NCBI RefSeq assembly: GCF_011393025.1 | Contig: NZ_JAAOEO010000007.1 | Location: 1 to 64,000 of the forward strand | Direction: 5' to 3' | Length of the DNA stretch: 64,000 bases | From: Neobacillus terrae | GTDB taxonomy: Bacteria > Bacillota > Bacilli > Bacillales > Cytobacillaceae | Shown here: in pieces, positions 53,918 through 63,093 of the stretch | Layout of the letters: the number at the start of each line of letters is the position of its first letter | Numbering within the stretch: the stretch's first letter is position 1 | Notes under the pieces: generated by a model | The model's database searches: none | The model's input: the letters and a program-made list of their open reading frames with translations, nothing else | Told to the model about the DNA's origin: nothing | Position numbers and translations under genes: made by a program

Positions 53918-55126
53918 TTAAATAGATGGCTGTGCGGCATTTTCCTCTACTTTTTCGACAATATAGTGGTAAACCAGGCTTAAAAATGCCTTTCCGGCGT
54001 ACACCATTGCTTTTTCATCAATATCAAACTTCGGATGGTGATGGGGAGCAATAGCTCCTAATTCTTCATTGCGTGACCCGGTGAAAAAGAACATTCCAGG
54101 CCTTTCTCTTAAATAATAGGAAAAGTCCTCGCTTCCCATTATGGCTGGCATTTCAACAAGAGTACTTTCGCTGTGGCAGGCCTCCATAATCGTTTTAAAC
54201 ACTTCTGTTTCTTCTTCGTGGTTATAAACAGCAGGATATCCTTTTTTGTACATAATCTCGCATTCCGCATGCAGTGCACTGCAAATTCCCTTGACAATAT
54301 TCTTTATTTCGCTTTCCATATGTTCTCTTACCGTTTCATCGAAGCTTCGGACAGTTCCTGTTAAGGTTGCAGTATCGGCAATGACATTATTAGCATTTCC
54401 TGCATGGAACGAGCCAACGGATAAAACAGCTGATTTTTGAGGATCAATCTGCCTGCTCACTATGTACTGAAGCTGATTAACAATTTGGCTGCCAATCGCA
54501 ACGGCATCAACAGTTTCATGTGGGGAAGCGCCGTGTCCGCCTTTTCCCAGGATTTTTATTTCAAAAGCGTCGGCAGCAGCCATAGCAAATCCTTTTCGAT
54601 AGAGGTAGGTTCCTGTTGGGGAACCTGATGATAAATGAGTTCCAAATACTACATCCACACCATCGAGGCATCCATCCTCAATCATCGCAATCGCACCGCC
54701 GGGAGATAACTCTTCAGCATGCTGATGAAGAAACACTACGTTTCCTGCAAGTTCACTGCGATTTTCGCTCAATACTTTGGCAACAGCCAGAAGTGTTGCA
54801 GTATGGCCGTCGTGGCCGCAAGCGTGCATCACTCCGGGTACTTTGGATTTATAAGGAACTTCTTTTTCATCCTGAATGGGAAGGGCATCAAAGTCAGCTC
54901 TTAAGGCAACGGTCTTTCCTGGTTTTCCGCCGCGGATCGTTCCAACCACACCTCGTCCTCCAACATTTGTACGTACTTCAATTCCATAGCCTTTTAAGAT
55001 TTCTGCTATCATTTTTGGTGTTTCAACCTCTTGGAATGATAGCTCAGGGTTCTGATGCAAATGTCTTCTCCATTCCACTATTTGCCCATACGCCTCTTCT
55101 AACTGTGAATGCCAATCTATTAACAT
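53918..55126 (-). CDS. M20D-family amidohydrolase
   Basis: 402 aa. ALRADFDALPIQDE, HACGHDGHTATLL, HQHAEELSPGG and MGSEDFSYY match the IAA-amino acid/hippurate-type amidohydrolases that cleave N-acyl amino acids or gamma-linked dipeptides with two Zn or Mn ions. ATG 55126 has GGAGG 7 nt upstream; TTG 55132 lies too close. It is the first gene of the operon whose products import peptides, so it likely acts on the imported material. Only about 25-30% alike by eye to the M20 enzyme at 21689. Confidence 0.87.
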   Translation of the reverse strand: MLIDWHSQLEEAYGQIVEWRRHLHQNPELSFQEVETPKMIAEILKGYGIEVRTNVGGRGVVGTIRGGKPGKTVALRADFDALPIQDEKEVPYKSKVPGVMHACGHDGHTATLLAVAKVLSENRSELAGNVVFLHQHAEELSPGGAIAMIEDGCLDGVDVVFGTHLSSGSPTGTYLYRKGFAMAAADAFEIKILGKGGHGASPHETVDAVAIGSQIVNQLQYIVSRQIDPQKSAVLSVGSFHAGNANNVIADTATLTGTVRSFDETVREHMESEIKNIVKGICSALHAECEIMYKKGYPAVYNHEEETEVFKTIMEACHSESTLVEMPAIMGSEDFSYYLRERPGMFFFTGSRNEELGAIAPHHHPKFDIDEKAMVYAGKAFLSLVYHYIVEKVEENAAQPSI

Positions 55127-55351
55127 GTCCAAACCTCCAAATGTTTTTATCGGCCTTCTTCATAAAAAAGTTTCTGGAAAAACTATAGCATGTCCCATAG
55201 GAAAACTAATTTAGTATGGAAGATTTCCTACCACACTTTTTGGGAAATTCCTCATAGAGGATTATTTTTAAACCTTGTCAATTAAATTTTTCTGTAGAAA
55301 TAAGAAAGTTTATGTTGGATGTACCCCGCTCGCTGTTCCACTCCTCTCTGT

Positions 55352-55386
55352 AAAAAATGCAGCTTTCCTAAAAAATTAAAGCTGCA
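55352..55386 (-). terminator. Intrinsic terminator inside the leader of the M20D-Dpp operon
   Basis: On the minus strand GCAGCTTT and AAAGCTGC pair and are followed by ATTTTTTA. It lies between the promoter (55451-55479) and the first gene, so it would end a ~90-nt leader transcript unless read through. Confidence 0.6.
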
Positions 55387-55450
55387 AAAAATTTCTGGAA
55401 TTTTCGTAAGTCACTTGTAAAAAATATTTTTATATAGTTTTATTATTCAG

Positions 55451-55479
55451 AGTATACTGAAAATTAGATATTAGGTCAA
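55451..55479 (-). promoter_or_regulatory. Sigma-A promoter overlapped by a CodY-like box
   Basis: Minus strand: TTGACC, 17 bp, TATACT. The last 9 bp of the spacer and the -10 together read AATTTTCAGTATACT, which matches the CodY consensus at 12 of 15. Binding there would block RNA polymerase, fitting repression under amino acid sufficiency. It is 325 bp upstream of the M20D gene. Confidence 0.65.
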
Positions 55480-55619
55480 TCAAGATTTATAAATTTTAGA
55501 ATATTCTGTTGCGTTATTCCACATGTTTCCTTTTTCAAAAAACCTCATAAAATTTTTATATGGGTCTTTAGAATAGTATTACTACAGTTAGGACGGAAAG
55601 GGTTTTGGCGAATTTGTTT

Positions 55620-55665
55620 AAAAACTAGAAAAAAGATAACGCGGGCACCAATTTTTCTAGTTTTT
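55620..55665. repeat. Perfect 14-bp inverted repeat
   Basis: AAAAACTAGAAAAA (55620-55633) and TTTTTCTAGTTTTT (55652-55665), 18-nt loop. It lies between divergent promoters and could be a terminator in either direction or an operator. Confidence 0.45.
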
Positions 55666-55827
55666 AGGTAATTTTGAAAAAACAGAAAACGTTGTAGAAA
55701 AGTAGAAAAGAATCTTCCCGTAAGCCATTTGTCGCTCTGCCTTCCCTTTTTCTTAAAGGGACCAACAAGTCTATTTCTCACCTCAAACTGGTACAATTAA
55801 TCTGTCACTCCATCCTTCAAAACATTG

Positions 55828-55836
55828 TGTTATAAT
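55828..55836 (+). promoter_or_regulatory. Extended -10 promoter for the helicase operon
   Basis: TGTTATAAT fits the extended -10 form TGnTATAAT, 60 bp before the helicase start. No good -35 is seen, as is common for this class. Confidence 0.5.
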
Positions 55837-55896
55837 TATCAAGTTATTATAATCCACATCAATTAGGTTTTTTTCTCATAAAAAGCAGGTGATCAG

Positions 55897-58800
55897 ATGA
55901 TAAAGGCACAAAATACAATATATCGTTGTCCGATCACTTTGACCAATAAGGCAAAGGATAAAATGCGAGAGCTCGGGTTGGATGAGCGATCGTTTTTTTT
56001 ATTGGAGAAATCGTTTCATGTTTATATAGAAAAGTATCCGCAATCGGGTGATGGCCTTGTTTCTGCTGCCTTATTTTTTGACATGGAGAGAAATGAAAAG
56101 CTTGCGAACATGTTCGATCGGTTTGTTGTCGTTCTGCATTGTTTGGTGAAGCAGGATCGGTTTGTCGTGACGAATGTGACGACGAGACCGGTGCATATAC
56201 CCTTGGCTTCGAATTGGCGTGAGTCGGCAGATTTCACCTTTGACTTGAATGTTCAGGGCAGCGCCCCTTTACCATTTGATTTGCTGAACTTGATCCACAA
56301 CATGCCGGTTGCCCAGGAAAGTTCCATGTATGTGAAAAAGCGGATTGCCAGTTGGGAAGGCTACCTGAAAATTCAAGAGCAATCCGCGGATATTCCTGAT
56401 ATAACCTGCCGCTATTCCTCGCTTATCTTCAATGATGATTTCAGTCGGGTGAAAATAACCGGCTGCCAGCTGAAGGAACAGGAATGGAAGTCACTCAAGG
56501 ATATGAGTGTGAAGCTAAAGGGAATGGACAAGGATATCGGCAAAGTCTTGAAAGCGAATCGTACGGCCTCCACGGTTGAGGTGGAATTGCACGGTTATAT
56601 GGAGGAACAGGCCCGCCGGCAGCGGCTTGATGCACACCCAAGGGAAGTCACCTTTAGCAATTTTGCCACTTTAAGTCAGGTGAAAAGGCTCCGTCAAGGG
56701 TTTAAGCAGTTGGAAAACGGTTTGGCTGCGAATCCTGAACTAGAACGCCTCTTATTTGAAAACAAGCCGCCGGTCAAAGAGGTGAAAAAGCGCTCTAGTC
56801 TTCAGTTTCACAATCGATTGAATGAGTTCCAGCAAGCAGCTGTCACAGGTGCTATATCAGCTGAAGACTTATATGTCATTCAAGGACCGCCCGGAACAGG
56901 GAAAACAACCGTTATTTCAGAGATCTGTCTGCAAAATGCTAAGGCAGGGTTGCGCACGCTGGTTGCCTCGCAGTCAAATTTGGCGGTCGACAATGCCCTA
57001 GGGCGATTGCTGGCGAACAAAGATATTCGAATTCTCCGGGTCGGTCGTACGGAAAGCATCGAAGAAGAAGGCAAAAAGTTCATTGAGGAAAATGTCGGAC
57101 AGTACTGGAAAGACCATACGCTGCAGGAAGTTTCAGGTCAATACTATACCCGTAAACAACGGGAACTCGAACTGGAAGCGGAATGGGCAGCGAATGAACA
57201 GGAACAAGAGCGGCTCCAGCAAGAGCTTTTACGAGTAGAGGCAGAGTTACAAGCAAAAAAGAATGCCCAGAAGCAGTATGACGAAATCCAGTCCATTATT
57301 GAAAAGCATAAAAAGGACATTCATGAAGCTGAGCAGGAGAGGCAATCAGTTCAGGAGATTTTGCACAAGATCGAACAGTCGATTCGTTTGTTGAATAACA
57401 ACATCGAAAAAGACGAAACGTTTCTGGCCGAGGAACCGGATAGTGACTCCATTCAAAAAGAGCTGGAAGCCAACAAGCGGGAGATTGAACGTCTACAAGA
57501 AAGTGTGGCCCTTCAGGAGCTTGAAGAAAAAATTAATGAAATAAAACATACCATAGATGAGACTTCTGCTAACTATGAGAGATGGAACGAGGCAACGACA
57601 CAGAAGGAAGCTTTAGAAGAAAGAATCACCGCCGCTAAAAAAATCGACAGCTTAAAGTGGATCATGCTCGAACAAAACTTTACCCGGTCTTTGCAGGTTC
57701 AGTCCTTAATCGGAAAAATGGACACGCTTCGTGAACGAATAAATCAGCTGGACAAGCTGAAGGAATATAATGAAAAACTAAATCCCCCTATTCACTATCT
57801 TGAACAGCTTTTGGGGCAGCAGTACGGACCGTCACTAAAGCAATTGAAAAACACAGCTCCTGTAGCGGTGACTGCCATAGAAATTGACCAAATTTTAGAC
57901 CAACTGAGAAGTGAATTAAAAGGAAATTCAACCATTCACCCGCAGCGAATTGCAGCCTTTCTTAAGGGGCTATATGGCCGGAGACATTATATTTGGCAAA
58001 AGGCGGACAAGTTAAAGCTCAATGATACAGATAAAAAAATTTCACAGGAAGCACTTCAGCAATTGAAACAGGAATTGCTTTGGCAGTTAAAGCCTATCCT
58101 GGATGAACATAAGATGATGCAGCAAAAATATCAGAGAGAGATGGGCGAGCAGAATACGAAGCTGAATTTTTTGCAAACCAAACAAAAGCAACTGATGGAG
58201 TCTGCAGTATTCATCCCTAATGCAAAGGACTTGCTGCATGAAAAAGAAGCCATGGCGCTTGAACTGCAGAACAAGAAAGAGCAATATGAGCAAGCCAAGC
58301 TTCGGGTTAAAATGAATCGCCAAAAACGGGAACAAGAAGCTCTTCAGCTGCAGGAAGCAGAGCAGAAACAAATTCAAGCCGAAGCTCGCTTTGCAGAAAT
58401 CTCCGGTATGCTTAAAGAAAGAGAGGCTGACCTGACACCCCTAAATGAAATTATCTCTTCAGACCCGGAACGGAGGCACGAAGAGGTATTAAAGAAGCTT
58501 GCGAGCATTTCTTTTACCAGGGAATCTTTGAAACAGGAAAAGCAAAAGCTTCCGCTGTTCCAATCCATCCAGGGTATGTGGCAGTCCTTGCTGGAAGAAG
58601 CAACTGATCATGACCTGAATGAAATCCGGAAGCTTTACGTGAAGCATGCGAATGTTATTGGAACAACATGTGTGGCATCCGCCCGCAAAGATTTCATCGA
58701 AAGCTATCCTGTTTTTGACGTTGTCATCATTGATGAAGTATCAAAGGCAACCCCGCCAGAGCTCCTTTTGCCGATGCTGAAAGGGAAAAAGATTATCCTC

Positions 58801-59685
58801 GTTGGCGACCATCATCAGCTGCCGCCTCTCTTGGGAGACGATACCCTCGAGGAAACCTTGCAGGAAATGGCGAAAGAAAGTGAAGACTTTGAAGGAAAAG
58901 CTGAACTCAAAAAGCTTTTACATGAGTCGCTGTTTGAGCGGCTGTTTAAAAATCTGCCGAAAAGCAATAAAACGATGCTGGCCATTCAATATCGGATGCA
59001 TGAAAACATCATGGAAACCATCACGCCATTTTATATGCAAGAAAACGAGGTGCTCCAATGCGGGTTAACCGACTCCGATTCTGATCGGGACCACAAGCTT
59101 GAATCACCTGCTATCAAGCGTAACAATCATCTGCTCTGGCTGGATATGCCGAACGGGCCTGCATTTTTTGAAGAAAGAATGAAAGGCGGCAAAAGTCTGT
59201 ATAATCCAGCTGAATTGAAGAGGATTGGTGAATTGCTGGTGGAAATGAATCAAGCAGCGGCAGAAGCGAAGCAGGCTGGAAGAATGGCCCCCGATGAGAA
59301 GAAAAGCATTGGCGTCATCAGTTTTTATGGAGAACAAGTGAAACGGATCGATCGCATGCTTCAACAGGAGTTGCGCTTGCCTCACTTAACGATCCGTACG
59401 GGAACTGTGGATCGATTCCAGGGGATGGAGATGGATGTGATTCTGTTAAGTATGGTGCGTAATCACGATAATAAGCAGGATGATATCGGTTTTGCCAAAG
59501 ACTACCGCAGGCTGAATGTCGCTTTGTCGAGGGCGAGGGAGCTGCTTGTGATGATTGGCAGCACGAAGATGTTTACAGAGCGGACGAAACATTCAGGTGC
59601 CAGACAAATGTTTACTCACGTATTAGAAACTGTCAAAAAACAAGAGGGACTGCGAACCCTTGAAGAGGTGAGTCTGCATGGATAA
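55897..59685 (+). CDS. Superfamily 1 DNA/RNA helicase (AAA_11/AAA_12) with long coiled coil
   Basis: A 1262-aa protein. Walker A is GPPGTGKTTVI at about 330-340; Walker B/motif II is VVIIDEVSKATPPELLLP near 945; motif III VGDHHQLPPLL; motif IV AIQYRMHENI; motif V GTVDRFQGMEMDVI; motif VI VALSRAREL. Residues ~410-920, between the helicase halves, are a long charged coiled coil (EQERLQQELLRVEAELQAKK). The first ~300 residues are a unique N-terminal region. It is of the Upf1-like/SMUBP2 group. GCAGGTGATCAG precedes ATG 55897. Its stop overlaps the next gene by 8 bp, so the two proteins probably work together. Confidence 0.85.
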   Translation: MIKAQNTIYRCPITLTNKAKDKMRELGLDERSFFLLEKSFHVYIEKYPQSGDGLVSAALFFDMERNEKLANMFDRFVVVLHCLVKQDRFVVTNVTTRPVHIPLASNWRESADFTFDLNVQGSAPLPFDLLNLIHNMPVAQESSMYVKKRIASWEGYLKIQEQSADIPDITCRYSSLIFNDDFSRVKITGCQLKEQEWKSLKDMSVKLKGMDKDIGKVLKANRTASTVEVELHGYMEEQARRQRLDAHPREVTFSNFATLSQVKRLRQGFKQLENGLAANPELERLLFENKPPVKEVKKRSSLQFHNRLNEFQQAAVTGAISAEDLYVIQGPPGTGKTTVISEICLQNAKAGLRTLVASQSNLAVDNALGRLLANKDIRILRVGRTESIEEEGKKFIEENVGQYWKDHTLQEVSGQYYTRKQRELELEAEWAANEQEQERLQQELLRVEAELQAKKNAQKQYDEIQSIIEKHKKDIHEAEQERQSVQEILHKIEQSIRLLNNNIEKDETFLAEEPDSDSIQKELEANKREIERLQESVALQELEEKINEIKHTIDETSANYERWNEATTQKEALEERITAAKKIDSLKWIMLEQNFTRSLQVQSLIGKMDTLRERINQLDKLKEYNEKLNPPIHYLEQLLGQQYGPSLKQLKNTAPVAVTAIEIDQILDQLRSELKGNSTIHPQRIAAFLKGLYGRRHYIWQKADKLKLNDTDKKISQEALQQLKQELLWQLKPILDEHKMMQQKYQREMGEQNTKLNFLQTKQKQLMESAVFIPNAKDLLHEKEAMALELQNKKEQYEQAKLRVKMNRQKREQEALQLQEAEQKQIQAEARFAEISGMLKEREADLTPLNEIISSDPERRHEEVLKKLASISFTRESLKQEKQKLPLFQSIQGMWQSLLEEATDHDLNEIRKLYVKHANVIGTTCVASARKDFIESYPVFDVVIIDEVSKATPPELLLPMLKGKKIILVGDHHQLPPLLGDDTLEETLQEMAKESEDFEGKAELKKLLHESLFERLFKNLPKSNKTMLAIQYRMHENIMETITPFYMQENEVLQCGLTDSDSDRDHKLESPAIKRNNHLLWLDMPNGPAFFEERMKGGKSLYNPAELKRIGELLVEMNQAAAEAKQAGRMAPDEKKSIGVISFYGEQVKRIDRMLQQELRLPHLTIRTGTVDRFQGMEMDVILLSMVRNHDNKQDDIGFAKDYRRLNVALSRARELLVMIGSTKMFTERTKHSGARQMFTHVLETVKKQEGLRTLEEVSLHG

Positions 59686-60442
59686 AATGAAAAAATTACG
59701 TGCGGATTTGCTTAAAAATCCAGCTGTCCAAATCAACAAATCGGTTATTTGGCATATCCCGGTGATATCGTATTCTGTGGCGTTTAATCGAGTAAAGCGG
59801 TCGAAGATGGACATTCTCATGAAAATGATGCTGCTAACGTTTGATCAGGCTGAAATCCGGCGTGCAGCCAATTTGACTGAACTGCTGCTGGTGGAGGAGC
59901 TTTTCATTGAGGATTTATTAAAAAAAATGCAGAGGATGGACCTTGTTCGGTTGGAAAAAGGAAGTTATCGGCTGACAGTAAAAGGGCGAGAACAGCTAAC
60001 GGCAGGCATTATGGAAGAGGATTTAGAAGAAGAGTCGATAATACTTTCATACAGCCCGCTCCACGATGAAATTTTGCCGGAAATAAGTGAGCCTGTGCCT
60101 GAACCGGAGAAGGAACTGCCTCTTTATCGATATGCAGACAATCAGGGTTCTATTGATACAGAACGGATCTTGCAAGTTCTCGCCGAGCGGGAAAGCGGCG
60201 AAGTAGAGGACGGTTTTCAAACTGTAGCTGCTGCCGTAAATAGTTTCGAAGAGCAGAAAGTTGAACATGTCCCGTGCCTGGAATTTCAACTGTACAATAA
60301 AGAACAGGATACCTTTTACGCGCGTGTCTGGAATACATGGCTTGGGCGCTGGGATGAAACGTTCGAAAAACAAATAGAAGAAAAGGAACGTTTGGAATGG
60401 CGGGAAAAACCTGGCCCGCATAAATCTCATCAATACGAATAA
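59678..60442 (+). CDS. Winged-helix-like partner of the helicase
   Basis: A 254-aa protein. Residues of about 60-110 (LTELLLVEELFIEDLLKKMQ, then LTVKGREQL) look like a winged helix. The C-terminal part (LYNKEQDTFYARVWNTWLGR) is separate and rich in W and E; it is preceded by an acidic, proline-rich linker. I do not recognise the family. The 8-bp overlap with the helicase gene strongly suggests stoichiometric production. A DNA-binding or targeting role is inference. Confidence 0.6.
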   Translation: MDKMKKLRADLLKNPAVQINKSVIWHIPVISYSVAFNRVKRSKMDILMKMMLLTFDQAEIRRAANLTELLLVEELFIEDLLKKMQRMDLVRLEKGSYRLTVKGREQLTAGIMEEDLEEESIILSYSPLHDEILPEISEPVPEPEKELPLYRYADNQGSIDTERILQVLAERESGEVEDGFQTVAAAVNSFEEQKVEHVPCLEFQLYNKEQDTFYARVWNTWLGRWDETFEKQIEEKERLEWREKPGPHKSHQYE

Positions 60443-60489
60443 GATGATTCCTCTGCGAGAAAACTACAAAAAAACTCTGGAGGAAAGAA

Positions 60490-60651
60490 ATGAGAGACAA
60501 CACAGAAAAACATAAGGAAGACCAAAACAAGGTTCAAAATGAACAGTTATCTGAGATAACCAATACAGATTACGGACTTGAATCTGTTGAAAAAGGTACT
60601 GATTTCGCGGAAGGAGATAAAAACAATTCTCCAAATTGTGGCGGGTTGTAA
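60490..60651 (+). CDS. Small hydrophilic 53-aa protein
   Basis: ATG 60490 has GGAGGAAA directly upstream and the frame ends with TAA 60649-60651. The product is very polar (MRDNTEKHKEDQNKVQNEQL) with a single Cys near the end (SPNCGGL). No family is recognised. It is 47 bp after the helicase pair and may be its third gene. It is too short for most gene finders, but its ribosome site is excellent. Confidence 0.55.
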   Translation: MRDNTEKHKEDQNKVQNEQLSEITNTDYGLESVEKGTDFAEGDKNNSPNCGGL

Positions 60652-60726
60652 CAGCTAAGTCAGTGATAAAGTAAGTTTCTTTTTAGCTAAATAAAAGCCT
60701 CATTTAAAAGTATAAAGATTAAAAGC

Positions 60727-60760
60727 AGAAGCAGGTAAATGGGTACCTGCTTCTTTTTTA
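60727..60760 (+). terminator. Strong intrinsic terminator
   Basis: AGAAGCAGGTA/TACCTGCTTCT stem (11 bp) then T6; it ends the helicase unit. Confidence 0.9.
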
Positions 60761-60840
60761 TTTACTTTGTTGTCTTCCTTCAGTTTATACACTACCAGGT
60801 AGCTCTCGTAGTAAGAAGATAAGTTCGAGGAGATACAAGA

Positions 60841-60882
60841 AAAGGATAGAAAGAGCATTTGATTCTGCTCATCTATCCTTTT
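60841..60882 (-). terminator. Terminator next to a dehydrogenase 3' remnant
   Basis: AAAGGATAGA/TCTATCCTTT pair across a GC-poor loop. Nearly the same hairpin occurs at 63344-63384. Confidence 0.65.
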
Positions 60883-60892
60883 AAATATGAAC

Positions 60893-60945
60893 TATGGAAC
60901 AATTTCAAAAAAAGTACCTTGTTTTTCTCATAGAGGCAGCAGATC
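60893..60945 (-). pseudogene. 3'-end copy of the PQQ-type dehydrogenase gene
   Basis: The sequence from TATGGAACAATTTCAAAAA to CTCATAGAG resembles the 3' end of the gene at 61687-63093, with deletions. It is probably what is left of a paralog. Confidence 0.5.
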
Positions 60946-61033
60946 GGGCTGGAACCATAAGTTAAGCAATTGGTAACCGTTCAGGATAGCGCCAACGGCA
61001 CCGAAAGTAACTGAGATGACTGACCAATCAAAT

Positions 61034-61165
61034 GAAATTTCCAGAACAACTGAAGCAGGGGCAAAGGTAACAATTGTTGCAGGTGCCACAACATATACGT
61101 TGACTGCAGATGATAAGGGCTTGCTTAACGCAAAGGGGACCGTGGTTCCAGCTAATCTGAAGTGA
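61034..61165 (+). pseudogene. Ig-like surface protein fragment
   Basis: The frame reads TTEAGAKVTIVAGATTYTLT, ending KGTVVPANLK and TGA. The repetitive GAKVTV..GATTYTLTAD pattern is that of bacterial Ig/immunoglobulin-like wall repeats. No start is present. Confidence 0.5.
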
Positions 61166-61301
61166 TAATAGTGCCCTCTTTATTTAAATTCATACTTTAC
61201 TTATCGGAATTATATGTTTATAATGAAATTAATCAAATAAACGAATTTATAAGTTGTTGTATTCATAGGAAAGTTGTTGTAAAAATAAAGGAGCGTTCCT
61301 G

Positions 61302-61484
61302 ATGAAAAATAATAATGAAAAAAAGCGACAAAAACTTATCAATAAATTAATTTTTTTAAATGTATATAACAAAGAAGATCAACAGCTTTATGAGTTGTCA
61401 CTATCGAAATTAGAATATGAATATAGAAGATTTAAATTACAAAACCATCCGCATGGTGAGTATGGGTCTATACAGTGGGTTTAA
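61302..61484 (+). CDS. FbpA-like small basic protein (Fur-regulated basic protein family)
   Basis: 60 aa, basic. The pattern KRQKLINKLIFLNVYNKEDQ, then LYELSLSKLEYEYRR, closely follows the FbpA family (IxKLIxxGxYKxxDRQLYELTLSELExEY). In Bacillus subtilis such proteins are Fur-controlled and tied to iron sparing by the FsrA sRNA. AAAGGAG precedes ATG 61302. No perfect Fur box is visible upstream. Confidence 0.7.
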   Translation: MKNNNEKKRQKLINKLIFLNVYNKEDQQLYELSLSKLEYEYRRFKLQNHPHGEYGSIQWV

Positions 61485-61610
61485 AATAAATATGATTACG
61501 TTACATTAGACTGGATGGTTTTTCCACACCTGCGGTCTTTGGTAAATAGCGTGTTAGTAAATAATGTGTTAAAATGAAATTCCTTGGCAGGGGCATAAAA
61601 AATAGTTTGG

Positions 61611-61650
61611 GAAGCAGGGGGCATGGTATAAATCCCCCTGCTTCTTTTTA
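61611..61650. terminator. Bidirectional terminator
   Basis: GAAGCAGGGGG/CCCCCTGCTTC, 11-bp stem with T5 on the plus side; placed to end the minus-strand dehydrogenase gene as well. Confidence 0.8.
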
Positions 61651-61686
61651 TTAAGAAGGAAATGATTTGATATAATTAAAGAAGAA

Positions 61687-63093
61687 TCATGGCACAATTT
61701 CAAAAATAGTACCTTGGTTAAGGTCAGTGACTCTCATAGAGCCATAAACCCCTAAGTATAATCTGGTTTGATTCAGATTCGTTCCCAGACTAATAAAATA
61801 AGCTGATTGAGATCCGAAATTGTAATTGGTTTCAATAATACTAAAATCATTTAGCTTACCATCGGTTCTTCCCCTCGTATAAGCTAAAACTCCTCTAACC
61901 GGAGATTGTGATTCTTCATTCCGGGCAAGGTCGGTAAACACAACGCTTCCCGTTAAATGGGGGATTCCATTCCCCATATATGGCTGGACTCCTGTGAGCG
62001 CTGTTCCTGCAAACTTATCGGGTCGGGAATCTTGATGATAATAACTAGTTAAAGGTGGAAGGCGCCTTACTGAAGTTGAGACTGCTTCATTGTAATAAGC
62101 AATTATTTTCTCATCCAGAGTGGGATTTTCAGAGCAGCTCCTTAAAGTCGAAGTTGGAAAAGCACCTTCCCAACCTCTCCAGCCAAGGTTAATAAATCCT
62201 TCTTGCTCTGATTCCATCATAGGAGCTTTAGTTATCTGAGTAACCGGTATTGGTTTATACTGAACGAATGAAAAAATCGACTCTGCCAGATCCTGTCCGA
62301 CATTTCCCACATATTTGATGTACTGATTAGAAAACCTTTGAAATGAAATGCCTGGTATATTGCGAACTCCTTTGGCCATTACGGTAAGCGTTTCCTGAAT
62401 AGATGCAGGAAGTTCATTAAACCGTGTGACGACGGGTGGATCAGAGATAAATGTATTCTTACTTACGTCAATCTCAATTATTTTACCAGCAATCTCCATA
62501 GGATCCTGACTTAAATTAAATGGGTCATAGCCTGCTCCGCCATCTCCGGTTGTTAAAACAAGTTTTCCTGTTTCAGGTGAAAAGTTTAAGCTATTGACAC
62601 CATTATGATTAAAAAACGGTCTTCTTACGTTAAGTAATGCCCGTCGTTTTTGAGGCTGTCCATTCGATTGGAAAATCCATTCTTCAACTGTATTAATATG
62701 ATCATATTGAGTTTCTCTATTTATCCATTTTAAGTTTAAGGTTTTAGGATCACATGGGTTAGGCTTGAAATGTTCAGAAAGAGCACCTGCGCCCTGTGTT
62801 CCTGCTACTGAATAATGAAGGTAAAACAGACCGTTATAATAAAATTGGGGATGAAACGCCAGCCCTACCAAACCCCGTTCATCATATCCACCAGAAGAAC
62901 CTAATTTTATGATTCTTGAGCGAATATCTAAAAAAGTCCTTACAACGCCGTTTCCTATGTAAAAGATCTCTCCGACCTGGGTTGCAATAAATAATCTTTC
63001 AATAGAGTCTCCGGGCAGTATAGCTGTTTTTATAACAGTAGGTAAATTTATCTTAGTAACAATGGGCCGTAAATTAACCTTAACTTTTATCAC
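61687..63093 (-). CDS. PQQ-dependent sugar dehydrogenase-like beta-propeller protein (GSDH family)
   Basis: 468 aa. LFIATQVGEIFYIGNG, DERGLVGLAFHPQFYYNGLF and LVLTTGDGGAGYDPFN match the glucose/sorbosone dehydrogenase family (Hhip-like propellers). These six-bladed propellers bind PQQ and oxidise sugars, but many Bacillus members have no proven activity. No signal peptide is visible, which is unusual for the family. The start is GTG 63093 with AAGGAG about 14 nt upstream, so it could begin later. A degraded copy of its 3' end lies at 60893. Confidence 0.75.
   Translation of the reverse strand: MIKVKVNLRPIVTKINLPTVIKTAILPGDSIERLFIATQVGEIFYIGNGVVRTFLDIRSRIIKLGSSGGYDERGLVGLAFHPQFYYNGLFYLHYSVAGTQGAGALSEHFKPNPCDPKTLNLKWINRETQYDHINTVEEWIFQSNGQPQKRRALLNVRRPFFNHNGVNSLNFSPETGKLVLTTGDGGAGYDPFNLSQDPMEIAGKIIEIDVSKNTFISDPPVVTRFNELPASIQETLTVMAKGVRNIPGISFQRFSNQYIKYVGNVGQDLAESIFSFVQYKPIPVTQITKAPMMESEQEGFINLGWRGWEGAFPTSTLRSCSENPTLDEKIIAYYNEAVSTSVRRLPPLTSYYHQDSRPDKFAGTALTGVQPYMGNGIPHLTGSVVFTDLARNEESQSPVRGVLAYTRGRTDGKLNDFSIIETNYNFGSQSAYFISLGTNLNQTRLYLGVYGSMRVTDLNQGTIFEIVP

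Noticed and set aside
54616..55188. 190-aa plus-strand frame opposite the M20D gene
   Set aside because: Antisense frame with no motifs; the minus-strand gene has all M20 metal motifs and a good start.
55545..55796. 83-aa minus-strand frame in the leader region
   Set aside because: AT-driven basic peptide with no ribosome site; it spans the 14-bp inverted repeat and has no recognisable pattern.
60047..60530. Minus-strand frames opposite the helicase partner
   Set aside because: Shadow frames without homology or ribosome sites.
3862..63093. Secondary-metabolite (NRPS/PKS) cluster
   Set aside because: The ATP-grasp and esterases made me look, but no carrier, adenylation or ketosynthase domain is present.
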